From Streptomyces sp. NA04227 (GTDB taxonomy: Bacteria; Actinomycetota; Actinomycetes; Streptomycetales; Streptomycetaceae), in the NCBI RefSeq assembly GCF_013364195.1, contig NZ_CP054918.1, forward strand, positions 3,151,001 through 3,215,000: a stretch of 64,000 bases of DNA. The letters run 5' to 3'. The position numbers and the translations under genes were made by a program. The notes beneath the pieces were generated by a model, which saw only the letters and a program-made list of their open reading frames with translations, was not told the origin of the DNA and searched no databases. Of the stretch, positions 52,319 through 62,199 are shown piece after piece. The number at the start of each line of letters is the position of its first letter. Position 1 is the stretch's first letter.

Positions 52319-52917
52319 TCTGGTGGCTGCGCATCCGTCTCATCCCGGCAGTCGTCCTGGCCCTGCTCCTCACCATGACCATGGGCGCCGCGGCCCCCTC
52401 CGCCACGGTCCCCGTGCCCGTACTGACCGGATCGCTCACCTTCTCCCTGCCGCTGCCGTTCCTGCTGCCCCTGCTGCCGGTCTGCCTGGCCGTGCACGGG
52501 CAGGCGCGCGGGGAGAGCGCGGCCGAGCGGGTGGCCGTGCGTTCGATGCCCCGGCTGGACGTGCTCGTCCTCTCCCTCCTGGTGGCCGCCGCGGCCCTGA
52601 CCGGCGCGGTGGAGTCGGGCCCCGGCGACTGGCCGATGGGTATCGCGATGGCCCGCGACTTCGCCGGATACCTCGGCACCGCTCTGCTGGTCCGCTGGGT
52701 GGCCGGACCCGGCGTCGCCACGGTGTCCGTCGCCCTGCTCCCGTTCTGCTGTACGACCTTCGGGGTCAGCTCCGCCGGAGAGCCCGAGATCTGGGCCTGG
52801 CCTCTGCACGACCCCGACTCGCTGCCCGCCGCCACGGCCGCCCTCGTCCTCGTACTCGCCGGTCTCCTGGCCACCCTCCGTACACCGCTGACGGTTTTCC
52901 ACCGGGCCGAAGTGTGA
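52315..52917 (+). CDS. Integral membrane protein of the ABC operon
   Basis: A 200-residue polytopic protein with about five helices (IPAVVLALLLTMTMGAAAPS, FSLPLPFLLPLLPVCLAV, VLVLSLLVAAAALTGAV, FAGYLGTALLVRWVAGP, AATAALVLVLAGLLATL). No known domain recognised. ATG 52315 overlaps the previous stop (ATGA), so it is co-translated and is probably the second permease half or an accessory subunit. Last gene of the accessory locus; folP follows from its own promoter. Confidence 0.72.
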   Translation: MIWWLRIRLIPAVVLALLLTMTMGAAAPSATVPVPVLTGSLTFSLPLPFLLPLLPVCLAVHGQARGESAAERVAVRSMPRLDVLVLSLLVAAAALTGAVESGPGDWPMGIAMARDFAGYLGTALLVRWVAGPGVATVSVALLPFCCTTFGVSSAGEPEIWAWPLHDPDSLPAATAALVLVLAGLLATLRTPLTVFHRAEV

Positions 52918-52970
52918 GGCGAGGCCCCGGCTCCAGACCCCGCCCCAAAGCCACCCCCGCCCCCACGGCC

Positions 52971-52976
52971 TAGGCT
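52971..52976 (+). promoter_or_regulatory. -10 element (TAGGCT) of leaderless folP
   Basis: TAGGCT is followed by 6 bases and ATG 52983, separating folP transcription from the upstream accessory locus. Confidence 0.45.
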
Positions 52977-52982
52977 GAAGGC

Positions 52983-54011
52983 ATGAGTACGTTGCGTGAA
53001 CCCCATGAGCCCCGTGAGTCCCGTGAACCGCGGGGCGCCGGCGGACGCGGCCGGGTGATCCCCGGGCTGCCGGAGTGGGACCGCTGTGCCGTGATGGGCG
53101 TGGTGAACGTCACGCCCGACTCGTTCTCGGACGGGGGGCGGTTCTTCGAGGCCACCGTCGCGGTCAAGCACGGACTCGATCTGGTCGCGCAGGGCGCCGA
53201 CCTGGTCGACGTCGGCGGAGAGTCGACGCGGCCGGGTGCCGCGCGGGTGGACGAGGACGAGGAGTTGCGCCGGGTCGTCCCGGTGGTGCGCGAGCTGGCC
53301 CTGGAAGGGGTCGCCGTCTCCGTCGACACCATGCGCGCCTCGGTGGCCGAACAGGCCCTGGCCGCCGGGGCGGTGCTGGTCAACGACGTCAGTGGAGGTC
53401 TGGCCGACAAGGCGATGGTTCCGGTGGTGGCCGCCGCCGGGGCGCCGTTCGTCGTCATGCACTGGCGCGGGTTCCTGGAGGGCGCGACGGTGCACGGCTC
53501 GTACCGGGACGTGGTCGGCGAGGTGGTCGACGAGCTGCGGGCGCGGGTGGACGCGGCCGTCGCGGGCGGGATCGCGCCGGAGCGGATCGTGGTGGACCCC
53601 GGACTCGGCTTCTCCAAGGAGGCCGAGCACGACCTGACGCTGCTCGCCCACCTGGACCGGCTGCACGCACTGGGCCACCCCCTTCTGGTGGCCGCCTCCC
53701 GCAAACGCTTCCTCGGCCGGGTCCTGGCCGGTCCGGGCGGCGCCCCGCCCCCGGCCCGCGAACGCGACGCGGCCACCGCCGCCGTCTCCGCCCTGGCCGC
53801 CGACCGGGGCGCCTGGGCCGTACGCGTCCACGAGGTGCGGGCCAGCGCGGACGCGGTACGCGTGACCCAGGCCGTGCACCAGGCCCGCACCGCCACCGCC
53901 GCCGCCACCGCCGACGCCGCCACCTCCACGACCTCCTCCGCCACCACCTCGGCGAAGACCACCACCTCGGCGAGGGCCACCGCCGAAAGCCCGGACGGGG
54001 GCAGCCAGTGA
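52983..54011 (+). CDS. folP: Dihydropteroate synthase
   Basis: A 342-residue TIM-barrel enzyme joining p-aminobenzoate to dihydropterin pyrophosphate (the sulfonamide target). Motifs: VMGVVNVTPDSFSDGGRFFE, LVDVGGESTRPGA, VSVDTMRASVAEQAL, VNDVSGGLAD, IVVDPGLGFSKEAEHDLTLL and VAASRKRFLGRVL. The C-terminus carries an Ala/Thr/Ser-rich tail of about 45 residues (TATAAATADAATSTTSSATT), likely disordered. Overlaps the next gene by 4 bases and heads the folP-folB-folK group. Confidence 0.96.
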   Translation: MSTLREPHEPRESREPRGAGGRGRVIPGLPEWDRCAVMGVVNVTPDSFSDGGRFFEATVAVKHGLDLVAQGADLVDVGGESTRPGAARVDEDEELRRVVPVVRELALEGVAVSVDTMRASVAEQALAAGAVLVNDVSGGLADKAMVPVVAAAGAPFVVMHWRGFLEGATVHGSYRDVVGEVVDELRARVDAAVAGGIAPERIVVDPGLGFSKEAEHDLTLLAHLDRLHALGHPLLVAASRKRFLGRVLAGPGGAPPPARERDAATAAVSALAADRGAWAVRVHEVRASADAVRVTQAVHQARTATAAATADAATSTTSSATTSAKTTTSARATAESPDGGSQ

Positions 54012-54538
54012 CCTCGCGCACGGACACCGAGGACGTACAGCTGGCGAACACCGCCTTCTACGAGGCGATGGAGCGCGGTGACTTCGAGACGCTCTCGGAT
54101 CTGTGGCTGGACTCCCCGCAGCCCTCGCCGGAGGGTGCGGCGGCGGGCGGCGAGGCGGTCCAGGTGTCCTGTGTGCACCCGGGCTGGCCGTTGCTGACCG
54201 GCCGCGGCGAGGTGCTCCGCTCGTACGCGCTGATCATGGCGAACACCGAGTACATCCAGTTCTTCCTGACCGATGTGCAGGTCTCGGTGCTCGCCGACAC
54301 CGCGGTGGTGACCTGCACCGAGAACATCCTCAGCGGCGGTCCCGCCCCGGCCGAGGGCAGTGACCCCGGGCCGCTGCTCGGACAGCTCGTCGTCGCCACG
54401 AACGTCTTCCGCCGCACCCCCGACGGCTGGAAGCTCTGGACCCACCACGCCTCCCCGGTCCTCGCCGAGACCGACGACGAGGGCCCGGAGGGCCCTGACG
54501 CGGGCGGGCCCGGCGAGGGCGGCGACTCGCTGCTGTAG
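54008..54538 (+). CDS. NTF2-like (SnoaL/DUF4440-type) protein
   Basis: A 176-residue cystatin-like NTF2-fold protein: LANTAFYEAMERGDFETLSD, VSCVHPGWPLLTGRGEVLRS, EYIQFFLTDVQVSVLADTAV, RTPDGWKLWTHHASPVLAET. Typical of small-ligand binding or isomerase-like proteins of unknown function found inside Streptomyces folate operons. GTG 54008 overlaps folP (GTGA). The last 20 residues are Glu/Gly/Pro-rich. Confidence 0.85.
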   Translation: MTSRTDTEDVQLANTAFYEAMERGDFETLSDLWLDSPQPSPEGAAAGGEAVQVSCVHPGWPLLTGRGEVLRSYALIMANTEYIQFFLTDVQVSVLADTAVVTCTENILSGGPAPAEGSDPGPLLGQLVVATNVFRRTPDGWKLWTHHASPVLAETDDEGPEGPDAGGPGEGGDSLL

Positions 54539-54720
54539 CAAGGCCCGTAGTGGGTAGGGGGTAGGAGCAGGGGGCGGGGCACCCCGTGCTCCGGGGCTGT
54601 CACAGGCCACGGGTAGATTCGACGGCATACGCCCGTACGAGGCGGTCGGGGGTGACCCGGCCGTTCACAGCCGGGGGGCCGGTGCGGCCGCCCGCCCAGA
54701 AGACCGCAGGAGTGATCCGA

Positions 54721-55080
54721 GTGGATCGTGTCGCGCTGCGTGGCCTGAGGGCCCGCGGGCACCACGGTGTCTTTCCGGAGGAACGCGAGAAGGGCCAGAC
54801 CTTCGTCGTGGACCTCGTTCTCGGCCTCGACACCCGGCCCGCGGCGGCCACCGACGACCTGACCAGAACCGTCCACTACGGAGTGGTGGCCGAGGAGGTC
54901 GTGGGGATCGTCGAGGGCGACCCGGTCGATCTGATCGAGACACTCGCCGAACGCATCGCACAGTCCTGCCTCGCCCACGAAGCGGTCGAGGAGGTGGAGG
55001 TCTGCGTCCACAAACCCGAGGCGCCGATCACCGTCCCCTTCGACGACGTGACCGTCACCATCACCCGGAGCCGAGCATGA
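54721..55080 (+). CDS. folB: Dihydroneopterin aldolase
   Basis: A 119-residue FolB: VDRVALRGLRARGHHGVFPE, EREKGQTFVVDLVLGLDT, VHYGVVAEEVVGIVEGDPVD and EVEVCVHKPEAPITVPFDDV. It cleaves dihydroneopterin to hydroxymethyl-dihydropterin plus glycolaldehyde. GTG 54721 has AGGAG 8 bases upstream. Overlaps folK by 4 bases. Confidence 0.95.
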   Translation: MDRVALRGLRARGHHGVFPEEREKGQTFVVDLVLGLDTRPAAATDDLTRTVHYGVVAEEVVGIVEGDPVDLIETLAERIAQSCLAHEAVEEVEVCVHKPEAPITVPFDDVTVTITRSRA

Positions 55081-55706
55081 GCGTCCTTCCCACGGATCCC
55101 GGCGAGCAGCCCGCGGTGCAGAGCGACCCGACCGTGCAGCCGGTGCCCGCCTCGGTGGTGGAGACGGTCGACGCCGCCGACACCACCCTCAGCAACCCGC
55201 GCAGCGCCGTGCTCTCGCTGGGCAGCAACCTCGGCAACCGCCTGGAGACCATCCAGGGCGCGGTCGACGCCCTGGAGGACACCCCGGGCGTACGCGTCAA
55301 GGCGGTCTCCGCCGTGTACGAGACCCAGCCCTGGGGCGTCGACCCGGACAGCCAGCCCAGCTACTTCAACGCCGTGATCGTGCTGCGCACCACCCTGCCG
55401 CCGAGTTCGCTCCTGGAGCGGGCCCAGGCCGTCGAGGAGGCCTTCGACCGGGTACGGCACGAACGCTGGGCGGCCCGCACCATCGACGTCGACATCGTCG
55501 CCTACGCGGACGTCGTCTCCGACGATCCCGTACTGACCCTGCCGCATCCGCGGGCCCACGAGCGCGCCTTCGTGCTCGTGCCCTGGCTCGATGTGGAGCC
55601 CGAGGCCGAGCTGCCCGGCCGGGGCCCGGTGGCCGCTCTCCTGGAGACCGTCACCCGCGAAGGCATCGTGGCGCGGCCGGATCTGGAACTCAGGCTGCCG
55701 GAATAG
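55077..55706 (+). CDS. folK: 2-amino-4-hydroxy-6-hydroxymethyldihydropteridine diphosphokinase
   Basis: A 209-residue HPPK: LSLGSNLGNRLETIQGAVDA, VYETQPWGV, QPSYFNAVIVLRTTLPPSSL, RWAARTIDVDIVAYADVV and LPHPRAHERAFVLVPWLDV. It transfers pyrophosphate from ATP to hydroxymethyl-dihydropterin, feeding FolP. The first about 40 residues form a variable leader. Coupled to folB through an ATGA overlap. Confidence 0.95.
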   Translation: MSVLPTDPGEQPAVQSDPTVQPVPASVVETVDAADTTLSNPRSAVLSLGSNLGNRLETIQGAVDALEDTPGVRVKAVSAVYETQPWGVDPDSQPSYFNAVIVLRTTLPPSSLLERAQAVEEAFDRVRHERWAARTIDVDIVAYADVVSDDPVLTLPHPRAHERAFVLVPWLDVEPEAELPGRGPVAALLETVTREGIVARPDLELRLPE

Positions 55707-55713
55707 TCGTTAG

Positions 55714-55798
55714 GGTCGTGAGGCGGTCGCGGCACGGCGGAGTCGTGCGAGCGGCCGCGACACGGTGGGACGGTCGTGAGGCGGTCGCGACACCGCGG
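55714..55798 (+). repeat. Direct repeat downstream of folK
   Basis: GGTCGTGAGGCGGTCGCGGC at 55714 recurs at 55772 as GGTCGTGAGGCGGTCGCGAC, with a diverged copy between them, in the spacer before the DUF3180 gene. Confidence 0.75.
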
Positions 55799-55836
55799 GC
55801 GCGACAGGCGCACGACGGGCGCTGCGAGAGGACGAA

Positions 55837-56331
55837 GTGGAACAGCTGCGCATCAGGCCACTGGTCGGGGTCTTCCTCGGGGCCGGACTGCTGTGCTGGG
55901 CCGGCGCCCGGCTCTGGAACTCCGTGGGCACCCTGCCGAGGGTCCCGCTGGCCGCCCCGATCGTGCTCGCCGCGATCGCCGCCATCCTGCTCGCCACCGC
56001 CCTGTCGCTGCGCGCCCGCCTCAAGGCCCAGCGCGAACGCCGCCCCGGCGCCAAGGGCGTGGACCCGATGATGGCCGCCCGCGCGGTGGTCTTCGGCCAC
56101 GCGAGCGCCCTGGTCGCCGCCCTCGTCGCGGGCATGTACGGCGGCACGGGCGTCTTCCTCCTGGAGTACCTGGAGGTCCCCGCCCGCCGCGACCAGGCGT
56201 ACTACGCCGGGGCCTCCGTCCTCGCGGGCATCGGTGTGATCGCCGCCGCGTTCTTCCTGGAGCGGGTCTGCAAGCTCCCGGAGGACGACGACAACGGCAG
56301 CGACGGCGCGGGGGCCGCACCCCTGGTGTGA
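55837..56331 (+). CDS. DUF3180 membrane protein
   Basis: A 164-residue protein with four helices (LVGVFLGAGLLCWAGARLWN, APIVLAAIAAILLATALSL, HASALVAALVAGMYGGTGVF, YYAGASVLAGIGVIAAAFFL) and the conserved MMAARAVVFGHASAL between them, the pattern of DUF3180, regularly found downstream of folK in actinobacteria. Function unknown. GTG 55837 has GAGAGGA upstream. Acidic C-terminal tail. Confidence 0.87.
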   Translation: MEQLRIRPLVGVFLGAGLLCWAGARLWNSVGTLPRVPLAAPIVLAAIAAILLATALSLRARLKAQRERRPGAKGVDPMMAARAVVFGHASALVAALVAGMYGGTGVFLLEYLEVPARRDQAYYAGASVLAGIGVIAAAFFLERVCKLPEDDDNGSDGAGAAPLV

Positions 56332-56470
56332 GCCCGCGGCACCCCGTGGCACCCCGCGGTATGCGGAATCCCACCCCCGCCTCGGGCCCCGCGCGGGCAC
56401 CGGATAGATTCCCTACGCACGGTGTGCTGTCATGCGCACACAGTTCGCTCCGGGGGGAAGTCGCCAGACC

Positions 56471-57115
56471 ATGACCACGCCGCCACCGCAGTATCCGTAC
56501 GGGCAGGCGCCGCAGCAGCCTTACGGCGGGCCGCCTCCATACGGACAGGTTCAGCAGCCGCCGTACGGGCAGGGGCCGATGGGGCCGGGCGGCACCCCGT
56601 ATGCGCAACCGCCCGCTCCCCCGCACTACGGCCATCCGGCGCCCGGGCCGTACGGACAGCCGGGACCGCTGGTCCCCCCGCAGGGGCCCGGGAGGCGACC
56701 GCCCGGTTTCGGATGGGGCTGGCTGCCGCCCACTCCCGAGGAGAATCGCCGACGGAAGCGGAGGCTGATGATCGGGGGCGGCGTGATGGTGCTCGTGATC
56801 GGCGGGATGATCACCCTTGCCGTCCTGAGCGGCGAACCCACCAAGTACGCCGAGGACGCGAAGGTGGGCGACTGCATCGAGTACTTCGACGTCTACAACG
56901 AAAGGGCCGCGGTCAAGGTGGTCGACTGCGACGACCGAGAAGCCCGGTACAAGGTCACGGCCCGCATCGAGGAGAACTTCGTCACCGACAATGCCGCTCG
57001 GGCCGCATGCGACAGCGAGACAGGCCGCAATTGGGACAGGATGTGGCACCAGTACCAAAGTCGACGCGTGAGCGACAACTTCGCCCTGTGCATGAAGAAC
57101 CTGCCGAACACCTGA
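56471..57115 (+). CDS. Membrane-anchored LppU/SCO3897-like protein with Pro/Tyr/Gln-rich leader
   Basis: A 214-residue protein. Residues 1-85 are a Pro/Gly/Tyr/Gln-rich cytoplasmic leader (QYPYGQAPQQPYGGPPPYGQ), followed by a basic stop (RRRKRRLM), one transmembrane helix (IGGGVMVLVIGGMITLAVLS) and an extracellular domain with four cysteines: VGDCIEYFDV, VKVVDCDDREARYKVTARI, ARAACDSETGRN, NFALCMKN. This Cys pattern is that of the actinobacterial LppU/SCO3897-type proteins of unknown function. ATG 56471 preferred to 56432. It interrupts the usual DUF3180-folE order. Confidence 0.72.
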   Translation: MTTPPPQYPYGQAPQQPYGGPPPYGQVQQPPYGQGPMGPGGTPYAQPPAPPHYGHPAPGPYGQPGPLVPPQGPGRRPPGFGWGWLPPTPEENRRRKRRLMIGGGVMVLVIGGMITLAVLSGEPTKYAEDAKVGDCIEYFDVYNERAAVKVVDCDDREARYKVTARIEENFVTDNAARAACDSETGRNWDRMWHQYQSRRVSDNFALCMKNLPNT

Positions 57116-57182
57116 CCTGCCGCGCGCAGCTGCGGCACATCGCGTCCCGGGCTCGTCTCCCCACCGCGCCCCTACAAGGCCG

Positions 57183-57788
57183 TCACCGCGCCAGAATCAG
57201 ACTCATCGCCTCGGCCCGAGTAGCCGCGTCCCGCAGCTGCCCCCGTACCGCCGACGTCGTCGTCTTGGCGCCGGGCTTGCGGACGCCGCGCATCGTCATG
57301 CACATGTGCTCGCACTCGACGACCACGATGACGCCGCGCGGCTCCAGGATCTCCATCAGGGAGTCCGCGATCTGGGTGGTCAGACGTTCCTGCACCTGAG
57401 GGCGGCGGGCGTAGACGTCGACCAGGCGGGCGAGCTTGGACAGGCCGGTGATCTTGCCGTCGGTGGACGGGATGTAGCCGACGTGGGCCACGCCGACGAA
57501 CGGCACCAGGTGGTGCTCACAGCTGGACATCACCTCGATGTCCTTGACCAGGACCATCTCGTCGTGACCGAGGTCGAAGGTCGTGGTGAGGACGTCCTCG
57601 GGCCTTTGCCACAGGCCCGCGAAGATCTCCCGGTACGCCCGGGCCACCCGGGCCGGGGTCTCCCTGAGTCCCTCGCGGTCCGGGTCCTCGCCGACCGCGA
57701 TGAGCAGTTCCCGCACGGCGTCCTGCGCCCGCTTCTCGTCGAAGGTGCCTATCGCGCCCTCGCCGTCCAGCGTCACCGGGTCGGTCAT
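57183..57788 (-). CDS. folE: GTP cyclohydrolase I
   Basis: A 201-residue Fol[21 protein letters not shown] then [19 protein letters not shown] (zinc Cys and His), [40 protein letters not shown] (third zinc ligand Cys). It converts GTP to dihydroneopterin triphosphate, the entry to the folate genes across the convergent junction. ATG 57788. Transcribed leftward after ftsH, as in other Streptomyces. Confidence 0.97.
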   Translation of the reverse strand: MTDPVTLDGEGAIGTFDEKRAQDAVRELLIAVGEDPDREGLRETPARVARAYREIFAGLWQRPEDVLTTTFDLGHDEMVLVKDIEVMSSCEHHLVPFVGVAHVGYIPSTDGKITGLSKLARLVDVYARRPQVQERLTTQIADSLMEILEPRGVIVVVECEHMCMTMRGVRKPGAKTTTSAVRGQLRDAATRAEAMSLILAR

Positions 57789-57951
57789 CTGTGCCTCGTT
57801 CCTCGAACTGATCAGGTGCGGACATACACGGATGCCGCGTCCACCAGGCTAGAACCTGGCGAACGCGGCATCCATTCCGGGCCTGTGCGAACCCTCACAC
57901 AAGGTCGCCGTGAGCCGTGATTTCCCGGCCGGGCGGAGCCTTGGGGAGGTA

Positions 57952-60006
57952 TCAGGACTCGGGGCGTTCCTCCGGCGCGGGGCTCGCCTCCGGCTTCGTC
58001 AGCGGCGAGGCGTCGGCCGGGGTCGTACCGGCGGGTCCCGGGCCCACCGCCGGGGTGCCGTTCGCACCGTTCGTCAGCGACAGCTCCTTGGGGGAGAGCA
58101 CCGGCGGACGGGTCGAGGGCGTACGGCGGGAGGATCCGGTCCACGCCGGGCGGGCCGGGCGCTTGATGATGTGGGCGAAGACCTCGGCGATCTCCTCCTT
58201 GCCGAGGGTCTCCTTCTCGAGGAGCGCGAGCACGAGGTTGTCCAGGACGTCCCGGTTCTCGACCAGGATCTCCCACGCCTCGTTGTGCGCGTTCTCGATG
58301 AGCTGCTTGACCTCTTCGTCGACGAGCGCGGCGACCTCTTCCGAGTAGTCGCGCTGGTGCGCCATCTCCCGGCCCAGGAAGGGCTCGGTGTTGTCGCCGC
58401 CGAACTTGATCGCGCCGAGGCGCTCGGTCATGCCGTACTGCGTGACCATCGCGCGGGCCGTCGCCGTGGCCTTCTCGATGTCGTTGGCCGCACCCGTGGT
58501 CGGGTCGTGGAAGACGAGCTCCTCCGCCGCGCGCCCGCCCAGCATGTACGCGAGCTGGTCGAGCATCTCGTTGCGCGTGGTGGAGTACTTGTCCTCGTCG
58601 GGCAGCACCATCGTGTAGCCGAGGGCACGGCCGCGGGACAGGATGGTGATCTTGTGGACCGGGTCGGAGTTCGGTGAGGCCGCCGCGACCAGGGCGTGTC
58701 CGCCCTCGTGGTACGCGGTGATCTTCTTCTCCTTGTCCGACATGATCCGGGTCCGCTTCTGCGGTCCGGCCACCACACGGTCGATCGCCTCGTCGAGCAT
58801 GTGGTTGTCGATCAGCTTGCGGTCGCTGCGCGCGGTGAGCAGGGCGGCCTCGTTGAGGACGTTGCTCAGGTCGGCACCGGTGAAGCCCGGCGTACGGCGC
58901 GCGACGGCCGACAGGTCGACGTCCGGGGCGACCGGCTTGCCCTTCTGGTGAACCTTGAGGATCTCCAGACGGCCCTGCATGTCGGGCCGGTCGACCGCGA
59001 TCTGACGGTCGAAACGGCCGGGACGCAGCAGTGCGGGGTCGAGGATGTCGGGCCGGTTGGTGGCGGCGATCAGGATGACGCCGCCCTTCACGTCGAAGCC
59101 GTCCATCTCGACGAGCAGCTGGTTGAGCGTCTGCTCGCGCTCGTCGTGACCGCCGCCGAGTCCGGCACCGCGGTGGCGTCCCACGGCGTCGATCTCGTCG
59201 ACGAAGACGATGGCCGGGGCGTTCGCCTTGGCCTGCTCGAACAGGTCGCGGACCCGGGAGGCACCGACACCGACGAACATCTCGACGAAGTCGGAACCGG
59301 AGATCGAGTAGAACGGCACGCCCGCCTCGCCCGCCACGGCACGGGCGAGCAGGGTCTTGCCGGTTCCGGGCGGACCGTAGAGAAGCACGCCCTTGGGAAT
59401 CTTGGCGCCGACGGCCTGGAACTTCGCGGGCTCCTGGAGGAATTCCTTGATCTCGTGGAGTTCCTCGACAGCCTCGTCGGAGCCCGCCACATCGGCGAAC
59501 GTCGTCTTCGGGGTGTCCTTGGTGATGAGCTTGGCCTTGGACTTCCCGAAGTTCATGACTCGGGAGCCGCCGCCCTGCATCTGGTTCATCAGGAACAGGA
59601 AGACGACCACGATGAGGACGAACGGAAGCAGCGAGAGCAGAATCCCGACGAACGGGTTCTGCTTCGACGGCGAGACCGTGTAGCCCTCGGGAATCTGGTC
59701 GCTCTGGTACTTGGCCTGAAGGTCCTTGGCGAGCGTGACGCCCTGGTCGCCGATGTAGCTCGCCTGGATCTTGGAGCTGCCCTCGACCTTCTCGCCCTTT
59801 TTGAGCTCGACCTTGATCGTCTGCTCGTCACCGGTGGTCAGCTTGGCCGACTTCACCTGGTTCTCGCTGATGGCCTTGACGACCTGGCCGGTGTCCACCG
59901 TCTTGTAGCCGCCGGAAGAACCGACGACCGTCATCAACACGACCACGGCGAGGACGGCCAGCACGATCCACATGACCGGCCCACGGAAGTATCGCTTCAC
60001 GTCCAT
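57952..60006 (-). CDS. ftsH: ATP-dependent zinc metalloprotease FtsH
   Basis: A 684-residue membrane AAA protease. Two transmembrane helices ([40 protein letters not shown]) flank a periplasmic-type domain; AAA domain with Walker [21 protein letters not shown] and the SRH; zinc site HEGGH in [15 protein letters not shown]. The C-terminal 60 residues are Pro/Thr/Ala-rich. ATG 60006 ([10 protein letters not shown]) matches the start I recall for the S. coelicolor protein; longer in-frame starts at 60042 and 60117 are possible. Degrades misfolded and regulatory membrane proteins. Confidence 0.97.
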   Translation of the reverse strand: MDVKRYFRGPVMWIVLAVLAVVVLMTVVGSSGGYKTVDTGQVVKAISENQVKSAKLTTGDEQTIKVELKKGEKVEGSSKIQASYIGDQGVTLAKDLQAKYQSDQIPEGYTVSPSKQNPFVGILLSLLPFVLIVVVFLFLMNQMQGGGSRVMNFGKSKAKLITKDTPKTTFADVAGSDEAVEELHEIKEFLQEPAKFQAVGAKIPKGVLLYGPPGTGKTLLARAVAGEAGVPFYSISGSDFVEMFVGVGASRVRDLFEQAKANAPAIVFVDEIDAVGRHRGAGLGGGHDEREQTLNQLLVEMDGFDVKGGVILIAATNRPDILDPALLRPGRFDRQIAVDRPDMQGRLEILKVHQKGKPVAPDVDLSAVARRTPGFTGADLSNVLNEAALLTARSDRKLIDNHMLDEAIDRVVAGPQKRTRIMSDKEKKITAYHEGGHALVAAASPNSDPVHKITILSRGRALGYTMVLPDEDKYSTTRNEMLDQLAYMLGGRAAEELVFHDPTTGAANDIEKATATARAMVTQYGMTERLGAIKFGGDNTEPFLGREMAHQRDYSEEVAALVDEEVKQLIENAHNEAWEILVENRDVLDNLVLALLEKETLGKEEIAEVFAHIIKRPARPAWTGSSRRTPSTRPPVLSPKELSLTNGANGTPAVGPGPAGTTPADASPLTKPEASPAPEERPES

Positions 60007-60261
60007 CCATACGGAGCGGTGCCGCCCCGTCCCTCCTGCCATAGTGAGTTTGATAAAGAAGTGTTCTTCGGACGGTACCCCAGCATTGTCACCCGTAGCT
60101 CCGGGGACGGTCGCCAATTCCGCCTTCCACCGTCCAACGGCCCGGGGGCGGCAAGGGTTCCCGGCTCCGGAAGCGGGGCCAAGCGGACGAACGATCCCGC
60201 CCGTCCGACGCCGTCGCCCGGAACGGCCGCCCTACGGCGAGACGTTCGGCCGCAGTGACGT

Positions 60262-60822
60262 TCAGCCGCCGTAGACGTGCGGGGCCAGCGTGCCGACGAA
60301 GGGCAGGTTGCGGTACTTCTCGGCGTAGTCGAGGCCGTAGCCGACGACGAACTCGTTGGGGATGTCGAAGCCGACCCACTCGACGTCGATGGCGACCTTC
60401 GCGGCGTCCGGCTTGCGCAGCAGCGTGCACACCTTCAGCGAGGCGGGCTCGCGCGAACCGAGGTTGGAGATCAGCCAGGACAGGGTGAGCCCGGAGTCGA
60501 TGATGTCCTCGACGATCAGGACGTGCTTGCCCTTGATGTCGGTGTCGAGGTCCTTGAGGATGCGCACCACCCCGGAGGACTGGGTGCCCGCGCCGTACGA
60601 GGAGACGGCCATCCAGTCCATGGTCAGGGGGGTGGACAGGGCGCGGGCCAGGTCGGCCATGACCATCACGGCGCCCTTGAGGACACCGACGATGAGCAGG
60701 TCCTTCCCCGCGTACTCCTCGTCGATCGCCCCGGCCAGTTCGGCCAGTTTGGCGTCGATCTCTTCCTTGGTGATGAGCACCGACTTGAGGTCGGTGCCCA
60801 TGTCTTTCGCGTCCACCCGCAT
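60262..60822 (-). CDS. hpt: Hypoxanthine phosphoribosyltransferase
   Basis: A 186-residue PRTase: [60 protein letters not shown], the PRPP loop [20 protein letters not shown] and [20 protein letters not shown]. Salvages hypoxanthine (and guanine) to nucleotides with PRPP. ATG 60822 is favoured by conservation of MRVDAKDMG; the ribosome binding site is weak. Lies between tilS and ftsH as in most Gram-positives. Confidence 0.96.
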   Translation of the reverse strand: MRVDAKDMGTDLKSVLITKEEIDAKLAELAGAIDEEYAGKDLLIVGVLKGAVMVMADLARALSTPLTMDWMAVSSYGAGTQSSGVVRILKDLDTDIKGKHVLIVEDIIDSGLTLSWLISNLGSREPASLKVCTLLRKPDAAKVAIDVEWVGFDIPNEFVVGYGLDYAEKYRNLPFVGTLAPHVYGG

Positions 60823-60878
60823 CACTTTCGGTCGTCCCAGCGGCTCTGCGAGGCCACCCCGGTCACGGTGGCTCGTTG

Positions 60879-61979
60879 TCAGCCTTGCCGGATGACCAGT
60901 CTGCCACCCTGCCGCTGCGCCACGACTTTGCCCGGCAGGTTGATGGCGCCCTGGCCGCGCCAGCCGGTGATCAGCCGGTCGATCTCCTCGATGTGACGGG
61001 CGAACAGCGAGCCCGCAGGCGCGCCCGCGTCGATGGCCGCGCGGCGCAGCACCCGCCGCCGCACCGCGGGCGGCAGCGCGAAGAGCTTGGCGCACTCCAG
61101 GAGTCCGGTGTCGTCGCACACGGTCCGAGCGGCGCGGGCGGCCCACTCGTCGAGCGCGTCCGCGTCGTCGCGGGACAGCTGGGCCGTACGGGCGAGGGCC
61201 TCGACAACTCCCTTGCCGAGCGCCTTCTCCAGCGCGGGCAGTCCTTCGTGCCGCAGCCGGGAGCGGGTGTACGCGGGGTCGCTGTTGTGCGGGTCGTCCC
61301 AGACCTGGAGCGACTGCACCATGCAGGCCCGGCGGGCGGTCTGGCGGTCGAGCTGCAGGAACGGGCGGCGGTAGCGCGCGGGCGCGCCGGGGCCGCCGGA
61401 CACCTCGGCCATGCCGGACAGCGAGCGGATGCCGGAGCCGCGGGCGAGGCCGAGCAGCACGGTCTCCGCCTGGTCGTCGCGGGTGTGGCCGAGCAGGACG
61501 GCGCACGCGCCGTGCCGGTCGGCGGCCGCGTCCAGGGCGGCGTAGCGCGCGTCACGGGCGGCGGCCTCGGGACCGCCGGTGGGGCGGGCCCGGCCGGGGG
61601 CGGGCAACGGGGCGCCGGGGGCGGGCGAGGGGTCGGCGCCGTGGGCGACGCGGTGGGGTGCGCCGACATCGACCGCGACGGACTCGACCGGGTCGAGCCC
61701 GAGTGTCCGCATGCGCTCGACGACCTCGGCGGCCCGGAGCACGGAGCCCTCCTGGAGGCCGTGGTCGACGGTGACGCCACCGGCGCGGACGCCGAGCTTG
61801 GGGGCCTCGAAGGCGAGGGCGGAGGCGAGCGCCATGGAGTCGGCGCCTCCGGAGCAGGCCACCAGGACGAGGGGGCCGGGCGGTGGGCCGGGAGGAGCGG
61901 CGGGGCGTGCGTTGAGGATGTCGTGCAGTGTGCGGCGGACCGCCAGGCGTATCGCCGCGACCGCGGGGTGGGGACCCAT
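60879..61979 (-). CDS. tilS: tRNA(Ile)-lysidine synthase
   Basis: A 366-residue N-type ATP pyrophosphatase with the PP-loop [20 protein letters not shown] (SGGADS at 43-48), [31 protein letters not shown] and the [18 protein letters not shown] segment. It makes lysidine at the wobble base of tRNA-Ile(CAU), essential for reading AUA. An insertion near 115-135 is Pro/Ala-rich ([17 protein letters not shown]). ATG 61979. Followed by hpt 56 bases later. Confidence 0.95.
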   Translation of the reverse strand: MGPHPAVAAIRLAVRRTLHDILNARPAAPPGPPPGPLVLVACSGGADSMALASALAFEAPKLGVRAGGVTVDHGLQEGSVLRAAEVVERMRTLGLDPVESVAVDVGAPHRVAHGADPSPAPGAPLPAPGRARPTGGPEAAARDARYAALDAAADRHGACAVLLGHTRDDQAETVLLGLARGSGIRSLSGMAEVSGGPGAPARYRRPFLQLDRQTARRACMVQSLQVWDDPHNSDPAYTRSRLRHEGLPALEKALGKGVVEALARTAQLSRDDADALDEWAARAARTVCDDTGLLECAKLFALPPAVRRRVLRRAAIDAGAPAGSLFARHIEEIDRLITGWRGQGAINLPGKVVAQRQGGRLVIRQG

Positions 61980-62199
61980 GTCCGGTTCCCTTCGTCAGGG
62001 TTCGGGGTTGTGCCTCGGGCGCTCGGCGGGCCGTCCGGAGGTCGGCCCTCGCGAGCACCTCCGGCGACCCATGTCACGCAGAGTGCCTAGATGGTGACAG
62101 AACCGGGACGCTCCCCGAGCATTGCACGCCATGCCGCCGGTCACGGTCCCTCGGAAGGGTGATTACGAGGGCGCCTTACTGCCTGGGGACGGGCTCCCG

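Noticed and set aside
57118..57137. Short hairpin TGCCGC...GCGGCA between the LppU-like gene and folE
   Set aside because: Only a 6-bp stem; too weak to call a terminator.
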